A stretch of 64,000 bases of DNA, from the NCBI GenBank assembly GCA_018417955.1, contig JACTVC010000024.1:930001-994000 (forward strand), read 5' to 3'. The stretch comes from Laccaria trichodermophora. Lineage: Eukaryota; Basidiomycota; Agaricomycetes; Agaricales; Hydnangiaceae. Of the stretch, positions 21,401 to 34,178 are shown piece by piece (position 1 is the first letter of the stretch; the number at the start of each line of letters is the position of its first letter). The translations under genes were made by a program, and so were the position numbers. The notes under the pieces are model-generated. The model saw only the letters and a list, made by a program, of their open reading frames with translations, was not told the origin of the DNA and searched no databases.

Positions 21401-23701
21401 ATTGTTAATGGCCTGTGCACATGTCCTATTCTGGAAATATATCCAGAGAGTCAGACAAAAAGGGGGGAAAAAAAAATAGATACATGGTCTGGGTACATTT
21501 CCTAATATAGTAATTTAATACAAATAGAGCTAGAAAAATAAGAAAGGAAATTCAATTTAGCCCGAAAATTTAGAAGAAAAAGAGAAAAATAATGGACTGT
21601 TGTTGACAATATTGGGGTATTGTATACATGGTCTGTGCACATTTCCTAAAATAGTAATTAATACAAATATATCTAGAAAAATTAGAAAAAAAATTTACAT
21701 GATATAAATGGTTGTTGATAATGTTGATGTACTGTTTACTGTGCATATTTCCAAATATGGTAAATGAATGAAAATATAGCCATAAACTCAGAAGAAAAAG
21801 AGAAAAATAATAGACTATTGTTAACAATATTTAGATACCATATACATAGTCTGTGGATATTTCCTAATATGGTAAATGATACAAATATAGCTGGAAAAAC
21901 AGGAAAAAAAAATAGAAAAAGAATAGACATACCATCACAGCTGAATGCAGAATGATAGGTCATGCAGATCAACACATACATAGAGCAGACTCTCAAATGT
22001 TACTGTGGTACTACAGTGACATCAATTATTTGACTCATTGTGAGAACTTGGTGAGAACTCAGCCATCATGTTGCTTTGAAAATTTGACAGTCTGCCCTAT
22101 GTATGTGTCAGTCTGGTGTGGCTTATCATTCTGCATTCAGCTATAACTGTTATTTACAATGTTGGTGGTCTGTGCATATTTCCAAATAAGGTAATTTGTG
22201 CAAATATTGCCAGAAAATTACAATAAAATACAAGAAACATTAAAGAAAATATTGGATGGTAGTCACTATTGATTATAATGTTGCAGAGCTGAAATCAGAG
22301 TAAATGAGGCAAGATTACTATTTTAAATGAAAATCATTTAGAAAATGTGGTAAAAATGAGAAAAAATAGGATTTGTTGTTGGGTACTGTTGTCTAAGGTC
22401 TATATCTAAAAAAGGAAATTCAAGTATTTGTAATAGAGAGATCAGAATTCTAGGAGATTCTAGCCATTTCTGCAGAAATAGGTGGGGCACAGTAAAGTAC
22501 TGGTAGTCAGCATGTCATTATAGTCAACAGACATGAATACATCATATCATATCATATCATATTATACATATTTATAACTTCAGACACTGACAATCCTCAG
22601 AGCTCTCTGCAGTTCTCAGAAATATGCCTCTATAAAAGTGAAAAAAAAAGCTGGCATAGTCAATCTGACAGTTCCCAAACTCTTTCTAGTCTAGATCTTT
22701 AGGAACATACTTCAGTGAAGAAATATGGCTCACACATCAGCCAATATCTACTTCTGGTAATTTGCAAGAATAATAGACATCAGTGATAATTCAGTAAGTA
22801 AGGCTAGTCTATTATAGGCAGTTATTAATATACACTCAACATAAGAGCAGTCAGTAACAACCTTTATTATCTGATAGAGCAGAATTTAGAGGCTATAACT
22901 ATATAACAAATAGCTGAATACCACCAATAGATAGAGCTGAATGCAATATATAATCTGGTTTTTCTATAATAAAAATACAATATAAACTAAAAAGGCAAGT
23001 TTAGGACCAAAATGATCTTTATGATAAATTTTGTAGAAAAGTTGAATCCAGAAGATAAAAGTTTGAATGGTCAGAAATTTTTGAAGTTTTTTTTTTGAAA
23101 CTAGTACCCCAGATACTCCGTGACACTGGCAGGAAATTTTTTGCCTATGTGACATGGCTAAAACATTTCCAAGCAGTGTGACATGGCTAAAACATTTCTC
23201 AGCAGTGTGATATGGTTCAAAAATTTCTTAGCAGTGTGACATGGCCAAAACATTTTTCAGCAGTGTCACACAGCTAAAAAATTTCCTACCACTTTCAGAT
23301 GGCTAGGATATTTTTCAATACAAAATATGAGCCCAAATATTTCTGGTCACAATATTGAAGGCCAAACATTTTTGCCCAATGTAATAATATATTTTTCTCC
23401 AGAGGCAAAAAAATAACCGGCCAAAGGATCTATTAGCCTGGATAATTTTTCAAGATTTCCTAGCTAATAGCTTGGTCAATGTGGGTGACTGAAGTGAAAT
23501 TTGTATGGCGATCAACCAACATAAAAATTGTCCCAGTCCTAGTCCAGTCCAGTAGGAATCCGGGAGTCCAGTAGGAGTCCGGTAGGAATAGGTGGAGGAG
23601 TGTAAAGAGCTCTATTTATGGGTTGAGAGGTCCTTCTTATTGCTTACCCTGTTTAGGTTAGGACATCGTGTTTAAAGGTCAAATTCTATTCTTCACCATT
23701 T

Positions 23702-24640
23702 GTGTGGACAACAATATGTCCAATACCACCCCCACCCCCGAACAGGCAGTATGCAATCATGAAAATGATCAACAAAAAAAGGAAGCAAGATCCCAATGAA
23801 GGCCAGAAAGTCAGAATAAACAAAAATCCCAACTGCCAATATGAAGGCAAAGAAGTAGGGGTGGTTCACAGGAATTTTAAAGGTTACCACAGAAGAATCA
23901 AATCTATGACCCCACAAGGAGACACACAGGTTGAGCTGAATGCTACAGCTATATCCACAATGAGAGTTGAAAGTTTTCCTCTCATCCATTTACACATTCT
24001 GTAAGTTCATCTTTCATCTTGATTTAATTAACTCATAGCTTTCACAGCCAGAAAAACAATATGCTTTTGGGGCCGCTGTCTGGACTTTGCAACATCTCCC
24101 AATTGACAGCTCTTACTGTTAAAGAAGCAGGACTGTCATCTCTCATATGCTTGACTCCTCTTCCACTCCCCAGAGATATACCAGGAAGTCCAGCATGGGA
24201 CCCTTCATCAAGAACACCTCAGCAAAACCAGGATGAGGGGGACGAAACACCTCCAGAGGCAGTTCCATATTGGTTGGCTGATGAAACCTTCAAAAAGTAC
24301 AAATTCAGATTGATAGTACATGATCCATCAAAATGGTATGAAGGGGGGATTTACCATGGCAAGTATGTGCAATTCTTGTCTGCAATTGGTGGCAGTATTG
24401 TGAAGGTCTCAATCAACTTCAAAACCCCAGAAATACCATTCCAATATCTGCTGCCCCTCCATCCAACGATGGAGGGGGAACTCATTGTGCCACTTAGTGG
24501 TCAGCTTCGTGGTGAGCTTCTGAAGGTCGCGAAGTACATTAATGGTTGATGTGCATTAAAAGATCCAAAAAAACCACTTCCGCAGCTCAAGAATTATGAA
24601 CCACCTATCATGCAATCCAACCAGTTAGCCTTGGTGATGG
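23702..24640 (+). pseudogene. KOW-motif (Spt5-like) transposon-associated protein remnant
   Basis: The first segment has KEVGVVHRNFKGYHRRIKSM followed by TPQGDTQVELNATA, which fits a KOW motif (G.V....KG..G.I......G...VEL.A). After an intron (about 24,001-24,041) the frame gives YWLADETFKKYKFRLIVHDP and a second KOW-like block near LSGQLRGELLKVAKYING. Multi-copy KOW proteins of this kind are common in Agaricomycete repeats. Both ends are ragged and no complete gene can be drawn. Assignment rests on pattern only. Confidence 0.45.
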
Positions 24641-25925
24641 GGATGATCTAGGGAATTCCCAAGTGCTGGAATGATCGCTTCTTATGCTTTTTTGGTCAAA
24701 TCTGCCCCTAGGCTCATCAGTTTAGTCTACTTTGTGTATATATTCTATATCAACATGATTTAGTACATTCCAAATGCTAGTTCAATTGCAGGTGCAACAC
24801 CTAGTTCTCCCTGAATTCCCGTGAGCAGGAGTGTGTGTTTGTGTGGTTTGGCGTCTATTGGCTTGAGTGACTTTTGGGTTAGGGTTAGCAATACTCAAGG
24901 AAAACCTGTCAGGGATGCTTTTCTGGTTGAACTAGATAATGGGATGAGTTGTATCAATAACATCTTGTTGGTTGATGTCCTCTCATGATTACACATAGGT
25001 AGCCATCTTTAAAGAGCAAGTCAATGTCATCAGCTTCAAGTATGTTCACCTTGTACTCAAGAAACAGCTGCAGCTTCCATGGATCCAAAACATATAAAGG
25101 CCTTTAGCAAGGTGAAGATTTCAGCTTATCATTCTTACAACAACTTTTCTGTTCATGCGAAGCTTTAGAAGGACTATGAAGAGGTCAAGGTCTCCATTGT
25201 CATTGCACTTGACATCAATCTCTTGTCTGTGACACCAGTCTTTTGGCCCTTCAAAGCGTTGTACGCGGAGTATGCGATGGGGAACTTCAGGAATGCTTCA
25301 CAGTTTTTTGTGAACTTCAGCTGCAGCTTTGTCTTTGTCCACCAGGAGAGGTTCTAAAGGCAAGCTCCACATATCGACTGCCACCATCTTAATACCCATC
25401 TCAATATCCCTAAGAATGCTGGCAGTTGAAGGTACTCATATGTCACTATCCTCCCATTCTTGATAGCCTGCTGAACCAATTTTTCCAGATGTTGCTGCTG
25501 ACTATGCACCAGGTATATTGACCAGTCTAGCACAAGTCCTGCAATGCCTCACAGCAATTGAGGCTGATGGAAAATTTGCCAGGGCCACCACCCTTAATTC
25601 AAGACTGATATTGAGAAATGTGTGCAATCAGCCCTGCTTCACCCTGCTCCATAAAACATCAATAAGGTATCTGAGCCATCCCTTCAGATCCCAGGAAGTG
25701 GTCAGGAACTTGCCAGGGGCTTTGTGTCTAACACTGACAGGGGAAGATTCACCGCCCCCAGCTGTTGGGGACCTACCTCTGAACTTCATGGCAGACATCA
25801 CAACTTACACCAACCATGACATACTCCATCTTATTATATTTTACAATGAAATCTTTGGCATCATCGCAGCAGATGATGTGGCAACCAGTTGAATCAAACT
25901 CATTGAATACTTGTCTTACCATTAA
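24641..25925. other. Degenerate sequence without a supported gene
   Basis: Scattered frames up to 124 codons (25,518-25,892) show no domain. The strand of any former gene is unclear. Probably decayed transposon sequence flanking the copia LTR. Confidence 0.4.
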
Positions 25926-26254
25926 TGTTGGGGGAGACCCCTTGTGACCTCTGTATTTATGCATATGCATTGTTTGTTCATCCTTGATCACGTCTCTTTC
26001 CTCCTTTTCTTTCACCTGCTGTTTGCTAGTCTTTACTCCAAGCCACTGCTTTTTGTATATATACACAAAGTTTATTTCTCCTCACCTTAGTCATCATCAC
26101 CTTCTGTCTGACTCTGAGGTGAGATCCTTTTTACTTACATTTATTCATCTGAGACTCACAATCTGTTTACCCCAGTTCCATGCATCTACAGGTGGATAAA
26201 CTAATACACAGTCATAATCACCTTGTGTCTGACTCTGAGTTCCATATGTCTACA
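25926..26254 (+). mobile_element. Copia-type LTR (5' LTR)
   Basis: Begins TGTTGGGGGAGACCCC and ends TCTACA, the TG...CA ends expected of an LTR, about 329 bp. It contains a TATA-like TTGTATATATACAC near 26,052 and a duplicated segment (CACCTT.TGTCTGACTCTGAG at about 26,098 and 26,220). It is followed directly by GGTTATGGGCCCAGC, which has the look of a primer-binding site. Confidence 0.65.
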
Positions 26255-26375
26255 GGTTATGGGCCCAGCTGCGCTTTAATAACAGGAACTACAGACACCA
26301 TTTTGCTACTTGTTTTACTACCCCACTTGTGACTTGTAAAGCCTATATCTTTGTACCCCACACACTCCCACAAAA

Positions 26376-26575
26376 ATGTTGTCAACCACCAACCCATCTA
26401 TTTTCTTGGAGACAGAGAAATTTGATGGTACAAACTTTGATACCTTCGAAACTCTCATTAACATTGCAGCCAGCAGCTGAGGCATTCTTGGCTACCTAAA
26501 AGGGACTATACTGAATCCAGCTTCCCAAAACACCACTGACTTACATTACACCCCCATTGTGCCAAACATTGATTA
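26376..26575 (+). pseudogene. Copia gag, 5' fragment
   Basis: ATG at 26,376 opens a frame with FLETEKFDGTNFDTFETLI, the conserved start of Ty1/copia Gag, then a TGA at 26,478-26,480 followed in frame by GILGYLKGTILNP. Family members read RG..GYL.G here, so TGA replaces CGA. The frame is lost at about 26,575 where the second palindrome begins. No pol domain is present in the window. Confidence 0.65.
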
Positions 26576-29288
26576 TTAGTCTTGCAAACTCCATGAATAC
26601 TACAGGACTAAATGTCAGGGTGTATATCTATATTGTATATATTCTGGGGCATATATATCTCCACTTTTACCTAAATATATTTTGTTGTCCAATGTCACAC
26701 TAAATATATTTCCTCACTGGAATGGACTGCAAATATATTTCTTATGTCTGGACCCTGAATTGTGACTGTCACAATATAGAAATATACTGGGTTAACGAAG
26801 GATATATTTCTTCAGCCACAAAGGGTGTCTGGGGTCATATATTTAAGAGAAAAACTTGGGAGTTTTTTAAATATAAGGGATAGAGGATTTACCTATTATT
26901 TTGTAGGCAGAAAACCCTCATTGGGATGTTTGTTGACAGATATTTGCCAATAGCTTTGATCCATGTGTAGTATATGCTTTGATGTGCGCACTATTTCCTA
27001 ATTGGGCCATTTCCTAATTAAGAAAAGCATTACACTTCTTTCTACCACACCTGATGTCAGGCACAGTGGGCATTTAGGTTGGGAACTGTTTCCCACACTT
27101 TTTGGGCCAGAAGAGTTAATGGCTAGCATGGTGTGGTCATTGTTAATGGTGATGTTCACATATTGCCCAATTCGGAAGCTCATTACATAATATCAGTTTG
27201 GTTTGTAGTGTCCACTTTATTCATTACAAAATTGTATAGTCTCCGCTTTTTTCATTAGAAATCTGTTCAGTGTCCCATTCTTTCATTACAAGAGTATGTA
27301 AAATTGTGTAGTGTCCGCTTTATTCATTAGAAAATTGTATAGTGCCCACTTTATTCATTAGAAAACGGTGTAGTGTCCGCTTTTTTCATTAGAAAACTGT
27401 GCAGTGTCCACTTCTTTCATTACAAAGGTGTGTAGTGTCTGCTTTTTTCATTAGAAGAATGTGTAGTATCTGCTTTATTCATTACAAAATTGTGTAGTGT
27501 CTGCTTTTTTCATTACAAGACTTTGTATTGTCCACTTTATTCATTCCAAAATTGGGTAGTGTCCGCTTTTTTCATTAGAAAACTGTGTAGTGTCCATTTT
27601 ATGCATCACAAAATTGTGTAGTGTCTGCTTTTTTCATTACAACACTTTGTAGTGTCTGCTTTACTCATTACAAATTGTGTAGTGGCTGCTTTTTCATCAG
27701 AAATGTGTCCAGTGTCCACTTCTTTCATTACAAAACTTTGTGGTTTGCCTTTCTGATATCTTGTAGCTTCCTGGAAATAAGCTCAATGTTTCAGCAAAAC
27801 TGACTCCAGCCAAAGACCCCTTCATCATTTAGAATTCATACACAAGTTGTGTTTTGACTGAGCATCAAGTGTCCTAATTGTCCTCTTGGCCAGCTTCAGT
27901 CATGTTGTCCAACATTCATTGCATCTCCCTAGGGACTCATCTCTGTCCATCTATGTCTGACCATAGCCAACCTCAACATGATCTCTTTCAAAACAGTCTC
28001 AGTGATTGATTTGCCAGCTGTTGGGGCTACAGTCAGATGCTGTTGAAGAGGAAAGTTAGGACACTTGATGGTCAGTCAAAAGATATCAGAAAGGCAGACC
28101 ACAAAGTTTTCTAATGAAAAAAGCAGACACTACACACTTGTAATGAAAAAGTGGACACTACACAATTTTCTAATGAATAAAGCAGGCACTACACAATTTT
28201 GTAATGAATAAAGCAGACACTACACATTCTTCTAATGAAAAAAGCAGACACTATACAATTTTGTAATGAATAAAGTGGACACTACACAATTTTACATACC
28301 TTTGTAATGAAAGAATGGGACACTGCACACATTTCTAATGAAAAAAGCGGAGACTATACAATTTTGTAATGAATAAAGCAGACACTACACAATTTTATAA
28401 TTAATAAAGCGGACACTACACAATTTCGTAATGAATAAAGCGTACACTACAACACTTTTCCCAATTCCGAAATAGTGTGCACATCATCACTAACAATGAC
28501 AACACCATGCTAGCCATTAACTCTTCTGGCCCAAAAAGTGTGGGAAACAGTTCCCAACATAAATGTGCATTGTGCCTAACATCAGGTGTGTCAGAAAAAA
28601 GTGTAACACTTTTCTTAATTAGGAAATGGCCCAATTAGGAAATAATGCACACATCATCATCAACAATGACAACACCCTGCTAGCCATTAACCCTTCTGGC
28701 CCAAAAAGCATGGGAAACAATCCCCCACCTAAATGCGCACTGTGCCTGACATCAGGTGTCTCAGAAAAAAGTGTAACACTTTTCTGAATTAGGAAATGGC
28801 CCAATTAGGAAATAGTGCACACATCAAAGCATATACTACACATGGGTCAAAGCTATTGGTAAATATCTGTTAACAAACATCCCAATGAGGGTTTTCTGCC
28901 TACAAAATAATAGGTAAATCCTCTATCCCTTATATTTAAAAAAATCCCAAGTTTTTCTCTTAAATATAGGACCCCAGACACCCCTTGTGGCTGAAGAAAC
29001 GTATCCTTAGTCAACCCATATATTTCTACATTGTGACAGTCACAATTTAGGGTCCAGACATAAGAAATATATTTGCAGTCCATTCCAGTGAGGAAATATA
29101 TTTTGGGGTGTGTGACACACTAGAAATATATTTCGTGTGACATTGGACAACAAAATATATTTAGGTAAAAGTGGAGATATATAAGCCCCAGAATATATAC
29201 AATATAGATATACACCCTGACATCTAGTCCCATAGTATTCATGGAGTTTGCAAGACTAATAGTCAGTTGTCAGTGGGTGACTGAAGTG
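26575..29288. mobile_element. Second palindromic (foldback) element, 2.7 kb
   Basis: TGTATATCTATATTGTATAT at 26,621 returns as its complement ending at 29,214. Inverted identity continues inward through ATAAGGGATAGAGGATTTACC (26,874 and about 28,915) and through 31-bp repeats. The right end is GGGTGACTGAAGTG (29,275-29,288), identical to the end of the 5.85-kb palindrome, so the two are one family. The left end lacks about 28 bp and abuts copia gag. The right arm carries an extra copy of a segment of about 170 bp (28,440-28,634 and 28,619-28,804). Confidence 0.85.
27215..27745. repeat. About 31-bp tandem repeats, about 16 copies
   Basis: Unit ATTACAAAATTGTGTAGTGT plus CCGCTTTTTTC with variants, mirrored in the right arm at about 28,100-28,460. 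Confidence 0.85.
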
Positions 29289-29829
29289 ATTTTAGGCTTG
29301 TTGGAAGCATGCAAATTGGAGCTTTAGAATGGGTCTAAGAGCCCCTAACATTTTGATAGTTACAATGACCTCCAATAAAATTTATCATTTTTGTGCAGAT
29401 TCTTCACCAGTAATTGGTCCATAGCTCTGTGAGTTTTGAACTAAATGCTATGTACATAGACATGTTGAAAGGACAATGGTGTACTTTCTTCTCATTCCAG
29501 TCTTATTTTGATCATAATGATTCATATACAATAAGGAATGTTCTTTTGATTGAAATCATGGACTCCAGATAGACTCCAGATGGATTTGAGATGAAATTGT
29601 AGGTTTAAGTCTGCTCCAGATGGAGTCCATCTGGAATCTGTGAGGAAGGTAAAGTACCTGACCCATAGGCTATTTTGAATGGCCATTGCCAACCATCCTT
29701 GACTCAACTGTAATAAGTTCATTTATATCCAAGAACAAATGCCATTTCACAATAGATTTCATGGATGGTAGCTCTACCAGCGATAGTGGCTGACCCAATT
29801 ATCAGTCTTCAAGTCAACCTCCCTCACTC

Positions 29830-30660
29830 CACTAGTGATCAAAGCCTCAGTGCATAGTATTGTTGGATTTGATTGCAATGGCTCTGGACTGCTTGGTATT
29901 TGATAGCTGCATTTTCATTTTTTTTGTTTCTTGTTTTGTGGTTACCATTTGATATTCTGAGAGGTGGCTGTCCTGCAATTTGTGAATATATTGTTCTATC
30001 CACTTTGGTAAGTTCCAATGTTGAAGTGAGAAGTGTTCCACATGCTTTTGAACCATCAAAGGATCTATACAAAAGTGTTGAAGTCATATCAATTTGAAAA
30101 AAAATAACATTCTGCACACACCATAAGGAACCTGTTCATGACACAAAGTATAATCCATTGTCCACAAAAACAACTGAGCATTCAAAGAACTCTGAGATTG
30201 CTTGAAGTTGATATTGTGCACAGAGACCACATGTTGCATCATCATCACAGTACAGTGGACTTGTGTAGTTGTTGCAACTGTAGAGTGTTTCACCAGAGGT
30301 GCCAAGTCAATCTCCAGCCACTGAGGCTTTCTCCAACTCCTGATAAAGATGATGATGGAAAAGATGTGCAATCTCAGACATAACCATAGAATCCTGATAA
30401 TTTAAAAGTAAGATGTATAAATCACAAATAGAAACATACCTCTGCTGAGTTAAAGAGTGCATGTATATCTTCATGGGTGACTGCCTCCATGCCTGCATAA
30501 AAAGTATAACTGTCTCCAGATGCACCACCCATTGCAGCTCTTGGACCATGGTCCATCATTTGACCCATGCTATATGATTCAACTTTCTTTCCCCAGTTGA
30601 TTTTTTTGACATTGCTAAGCTGGGAATGATGGTCCACTAAATGGCAAAGAGTGTCTTCAT
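29830..30660 (-). pseudogene. Transposon-type gene remnant, minus strand
   Basis: Minus-strand pieces in shifting frames read HLFHHHLYQELEKASVAGDW, CNNYTSPLYCDDDATCGLCA and SVVFVDNGLYF, then QIAGQPPLRISNGNHKTRNK. The cysteine-containing block and repeated frameshifts suggest a decayed transposon-borne gene. I do not recognise the family. Confidence 0.4.
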
Positions 30661-31081
30661 TAAAAGTATTGATATTATGGTTGGATTTTCTTTTTCTTCA
30701 CTATCAATCATTGCAAATGTGGATCCTCAGGATTCAGGATTGGTTCAGCTTATGAATGAGGTTTTGCATGTGGTTCTAAAAATAAATTGAAATAAATAAC
30801 CAAATTTTATAAATTTGATATATCTTTAATGGTTTGAGTTGAATCTCAGTATGTGCTAGAGAAACACCACACCTGATCACTGATGGATCAACCACTGTGA
30901 AAGAATCAACATAAATGGTTTGAATGCACTGTTCTTCCTCTGATAGATTGTTGCACCTTTTGCAAGGTGAATTCAGTCCCTAATTGAAATCAATTCAAAG
31001 AAAAGCAAGATATAAAAACTAATGCCAACCTGTTGTTTTTGTAAAACATGCCCAGAAAACTTCTTTCTTTATCAACCAAAA

Positions 31082-31560
31082 TCAAGAGTTTGCTGAAATA
31101 AAAGTTTCAAAATAGGATTGATGTTGTTGTTTTGGTGTTGCATGATATCTTGAATATATGCCAATGCAGCACAATGAATTTGTTGGTTGGTCTTTGAATT
31201 TTAGAGAAGATAACTTCCATGATAAATTATAATCAATAGTACTTACATCATATTGTTTGGCCTCTAGTGCATAATCTAGCCAATATTTGATTGCGAATTG
31301 GAAGTTATAAAGGTTTAGAAATGAGTAAACTGAAGATGGATATGCATCTCTTGGAATCATGTCAGGAAATTTTGCAAGAGCTCTGATAAGCTCTTTTCCT
31401 GTAGACACTTTCCTCCAGGTTGGCTGAGTCTAAATAGAGTTATATAGAAAGCACCTCTATAAAAAAAACATACTATGAGTACAGGATAGTCAACTGTGCT
31501 TTCTTCCCAGGTGTTTTTTTTCTTCAATAGGAATCCAGGAGTGTATGACAAGACTTAGAG
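31082..31560 (-). pseudogene. Unassigned minus-strand exon remnants
   Basis: YTPGFLLKKKNTWEESTVDY near 31,540 is separated by an intron-like gap from KELIRALAKFPDMIPRDAYP and FAIKYWLDYALEAKQYDV (31,408-31,240). Composition is coding-like, but no domain is recognised. Confidence 0.35.
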
Positions 31561-32277
31561 TTTCTGAGATGTGATTTTTGTGGAATAGTTGTTTGACAAA
31601 ATCTATCTTCCACAAGGCTAGTCCTCTTGGATCACTCCACTGATGAACACTTTGTGGAAGATATGAGGCCTAAAAATAGGTTAACCAAGCTGGGAAAACA
31701 AAAATAAGTTCTACCTTGACACTCTGAATCTATTCAGGCATTTGATAAACTGATTTTTGCAGTTGGTGCAGCTCCCTTAGAACATTCACAATATTCTGAT
31801 AATGCTGATCAGCTTGAATGGGATTAAGATCTTGTTTCTAAAAAAATCTATATTATTTTTCTTTCAGCATAGGCTTCATTGAGTTAGGTTACCCATTGTT
31901 AGCATTTTTTAGCCCAAAATCCATAATTTTCCTTCGAAAGGTGGTTCCATTCACTAGCATCTTGAGCATAAATGGGTAGTGCATCAAGAGCATCAAGAGC
32001 ATCAAAGGTTAGAAATGTTCTGTCAGTAGATGTGGTGTTCATAACTTGAGCTCTTTTTCTTGGAGAGGATGGTTGATCAGGTTAGGCTGGAGTTGATACA
32101 CTTTCCTCCAAAGATTCATCATCACCAACTTCCTCTAGATCTTTATCCATGTTAGAATTGGTCCCAGTAAGATCTTCAAGCCTGTAGTCCTGGTGCTGCT
32201 GAAGTTCATTGTCTCCAAACTATGGGCAATCAAGTTTATTGTGGTAAAGCTCCAGATATTTGCTTACCCTAAGACTA

Positions 32278-32897
32278 TCAATATCTTTCTGAAGGGAAGC
32301 AAGGAGTAACTTTGCCCCCCCCATTCATGGCAATGGAAAATAAGGTAATTAATCTCCAGAAAGGTTTGGAGAAGTCCTGGCTGTCGCAAGTATTCCACTT
32401 TTTGCATACCAATGCATTTACTGAGATATTTGTGAATGCACCCCCACTAATAAAAAGTGAGCCAACTGAATTCAAATTCGCTCTCTCAGTCATTTCTCCC
32501 ACTGTTTGATGAATGTCCAGGTCAATGATGATGATGACTTTGAGAGTTGTTTTAATGAAGTATTGATGATGCCATCAAGGTCCTCTGAGGCTTGTGCAAG
32601 TGGGTGTAGGATAGGAGTCCAGGCAGACATGCTGATAATAAGTGACTGAAGTGCCAGTGTGGCAAATCTTGTCCCACCCTTGTCATACAACAGTGCCCTC
32701 ATTTTCTCATCCTTCTTTAACTCTCTTTCACATTCTTGTTCCTCTTGCAAAACTCTCACTTCTGGTGGTATGGCACAGTGCATCAGGAAAACATGAGTAT
32801 CATCTTTGGGGTCTTTGGAAAGATCTAAAGACTTCAAAGACCTTGAGACCGGATGTCTTTCAGACACAGAGACCTTCAACAATCTTTCAGAGATCAA
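32278..32897 (-). pseudogene. Unassigned minus-strand ORFs, possibly one broken gene
   Basis: 32,490-32,897 encodes 135 aa with a charged helical segment (QEEQECERELKKDEKMRALL). 32,278-32,502 encodes NLNSVGSLFISGGAFTNISV and continues the same strand in another frame. No domain assigned. Confidence 0.35.
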
Positions 32898-33349
32898 TTG
32901 AGAGCTTTGTGAAGACTGTCTTTGGCTTTAAACACTATCTTTGCAAGTCTTTAAGTAGGCTTATTGTATCATAGATGCATTAAAATAGATCATATTTGAG
33001 CACTGTACATAACAAGCAGGTCACTACTAGTAATAAGATGGTGGGGGAACTAGAACAGCTAGTCAAGGTGATGGCTACATCATCATGAAGCAAGGTTGGC
33101 CTAAATGGTCACACTTGTCAATGTCCCACACACTTGTCAACATCCCACACACTCAGTACCCCCACAGATTCCTGCAGGACTACACTATAATTTTGGTAAT
33201 TTTAAGTTGGAGTTAAAATTTTGTCAAGTCCTTAGGAATCCAGGAAACTGTCAGGCACTATCTTCAGGGTGTACTTTAGGGTCCATCCCAAAAAGGAAAT
33301 CTCATATAGTTTGACCAAATAGTGAAAAAAAAAACAAGATAAAAATGAT

Positions 33350-34110
33350 TCTATTTGTCAGGGACCATGTGAGGGGATGTTAGTCACATGACCAATTACC
33401 AAAAATGGTCAAACCCAAAGTTGTAGCCCTGCACTGTAGCTTCCCAAATCTGTTTGAATTATGTTCTGAAGTGCTCCTATTGTGGAGATATGAGGTAAAG
33501 GAATTTCAAAAGTGTCACATTTTTTGTTTTGTTTTTTGTGTTCTTCTCCATGAAAACACAATCAAATAACATGATTTCAGTATATTTAGAAAGCTAAAAG
33601 AAAGGGCTACAATTATTGTACCATGGTAAAAATGACCAAAAAAGAAAGGTGCATGCCCTCAAAGGGAAACTGACACTGACAGACTACAAAGTTTACTAAT
33701 AGACTACAAAAGACTATGAAAATTGGACTTAGATTACAAAGTTTAGTGATAGAACTACAGACTTAGACTACAATTCTGATTATTTCCATATTTTATTTTA
33801 TTGCTTTTTCATTTAGTATAGCCAAATCTTCTATGTTTGGAAATGCATACTGGACCCTGACAACAGCACACCAATGTTGTCACCAACAGTTACTCTGATT
33901 TTTCATAAAGCATAGCCATACCTTCTATATTTGGAGATGTGCTCTGGATTCTGAAAACAGCACCTGACATTGTCACCAGTAATGACTATTTTTATCCATA
34001 CTGTATTACTATTTTCACTTAAAAGTGCCCATTTCTATATTTGGAAGTCTGCCCTGGACCCTGAAATCAATCACATGCTCATGAGTCATATTACTTATCA
34101 TTTGGATCAA
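33350..34110. repeat. Repeat tract related to the palindrome subterminal repeats
   Basis: GACTACAAAGTTTA-type short repeats at 33,685-33,770 are followed by three units of about 110 bp containing TATATTTGGA.ATG and GGACCCTGA.A. No gene. Confidence 0.55.
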
Positions 34111-34178
34111 TCCTGGGACTAGTCCCGTCTGAAAATCCTCAGAACTGTCTCTTGTTGTCAATGGTGATGTGTGCTATT

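Larger units (their letters stand above)
17648..23496. mobile_element. Giant palindromic (foldback) element, 5.85 kb
   Basis: The ends read CACTTCAGTCACCCAC and its reverse complement, flanked by an exact 8-bp direct repeat AAATTTGT (17,640-17,647 and 23,497-23,504). Arms of about 1.93 kb (17,648 to about 19,580, and about 21,565 to 23,496) are near-identical inverted copies. Paired positions always sum to 41,144, so there is no net insertion or deletion along the arms. Each arm contains 30-bp TGTCACACTGCT repeats, a KDZ-style terminus (CAGTACTTTACTGTGCCCC, 18,645) facing inward, and a run of about 110-bp repeats. The 2-kb loop is AT-rich without a transposase. Non-autonomous. Confidence 0.92.
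17480..23612. mobile_element. Outer TIR-element end region, interrupted by the palindrome
   Basis: CCTACTGGACTCC-type subterminal repeats at 17,480-17,637 continue at 23,525-23,600 (CCAGTAGGAATCC units) and end in GGAGGAGTGTAAAGAGCTC at about 23,594-23,612, the same terminus style as 2,811-4,619. The 5.85-kb palindrome sits inside. The left terminus of this outer element was not found. Confidence 0.55.
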
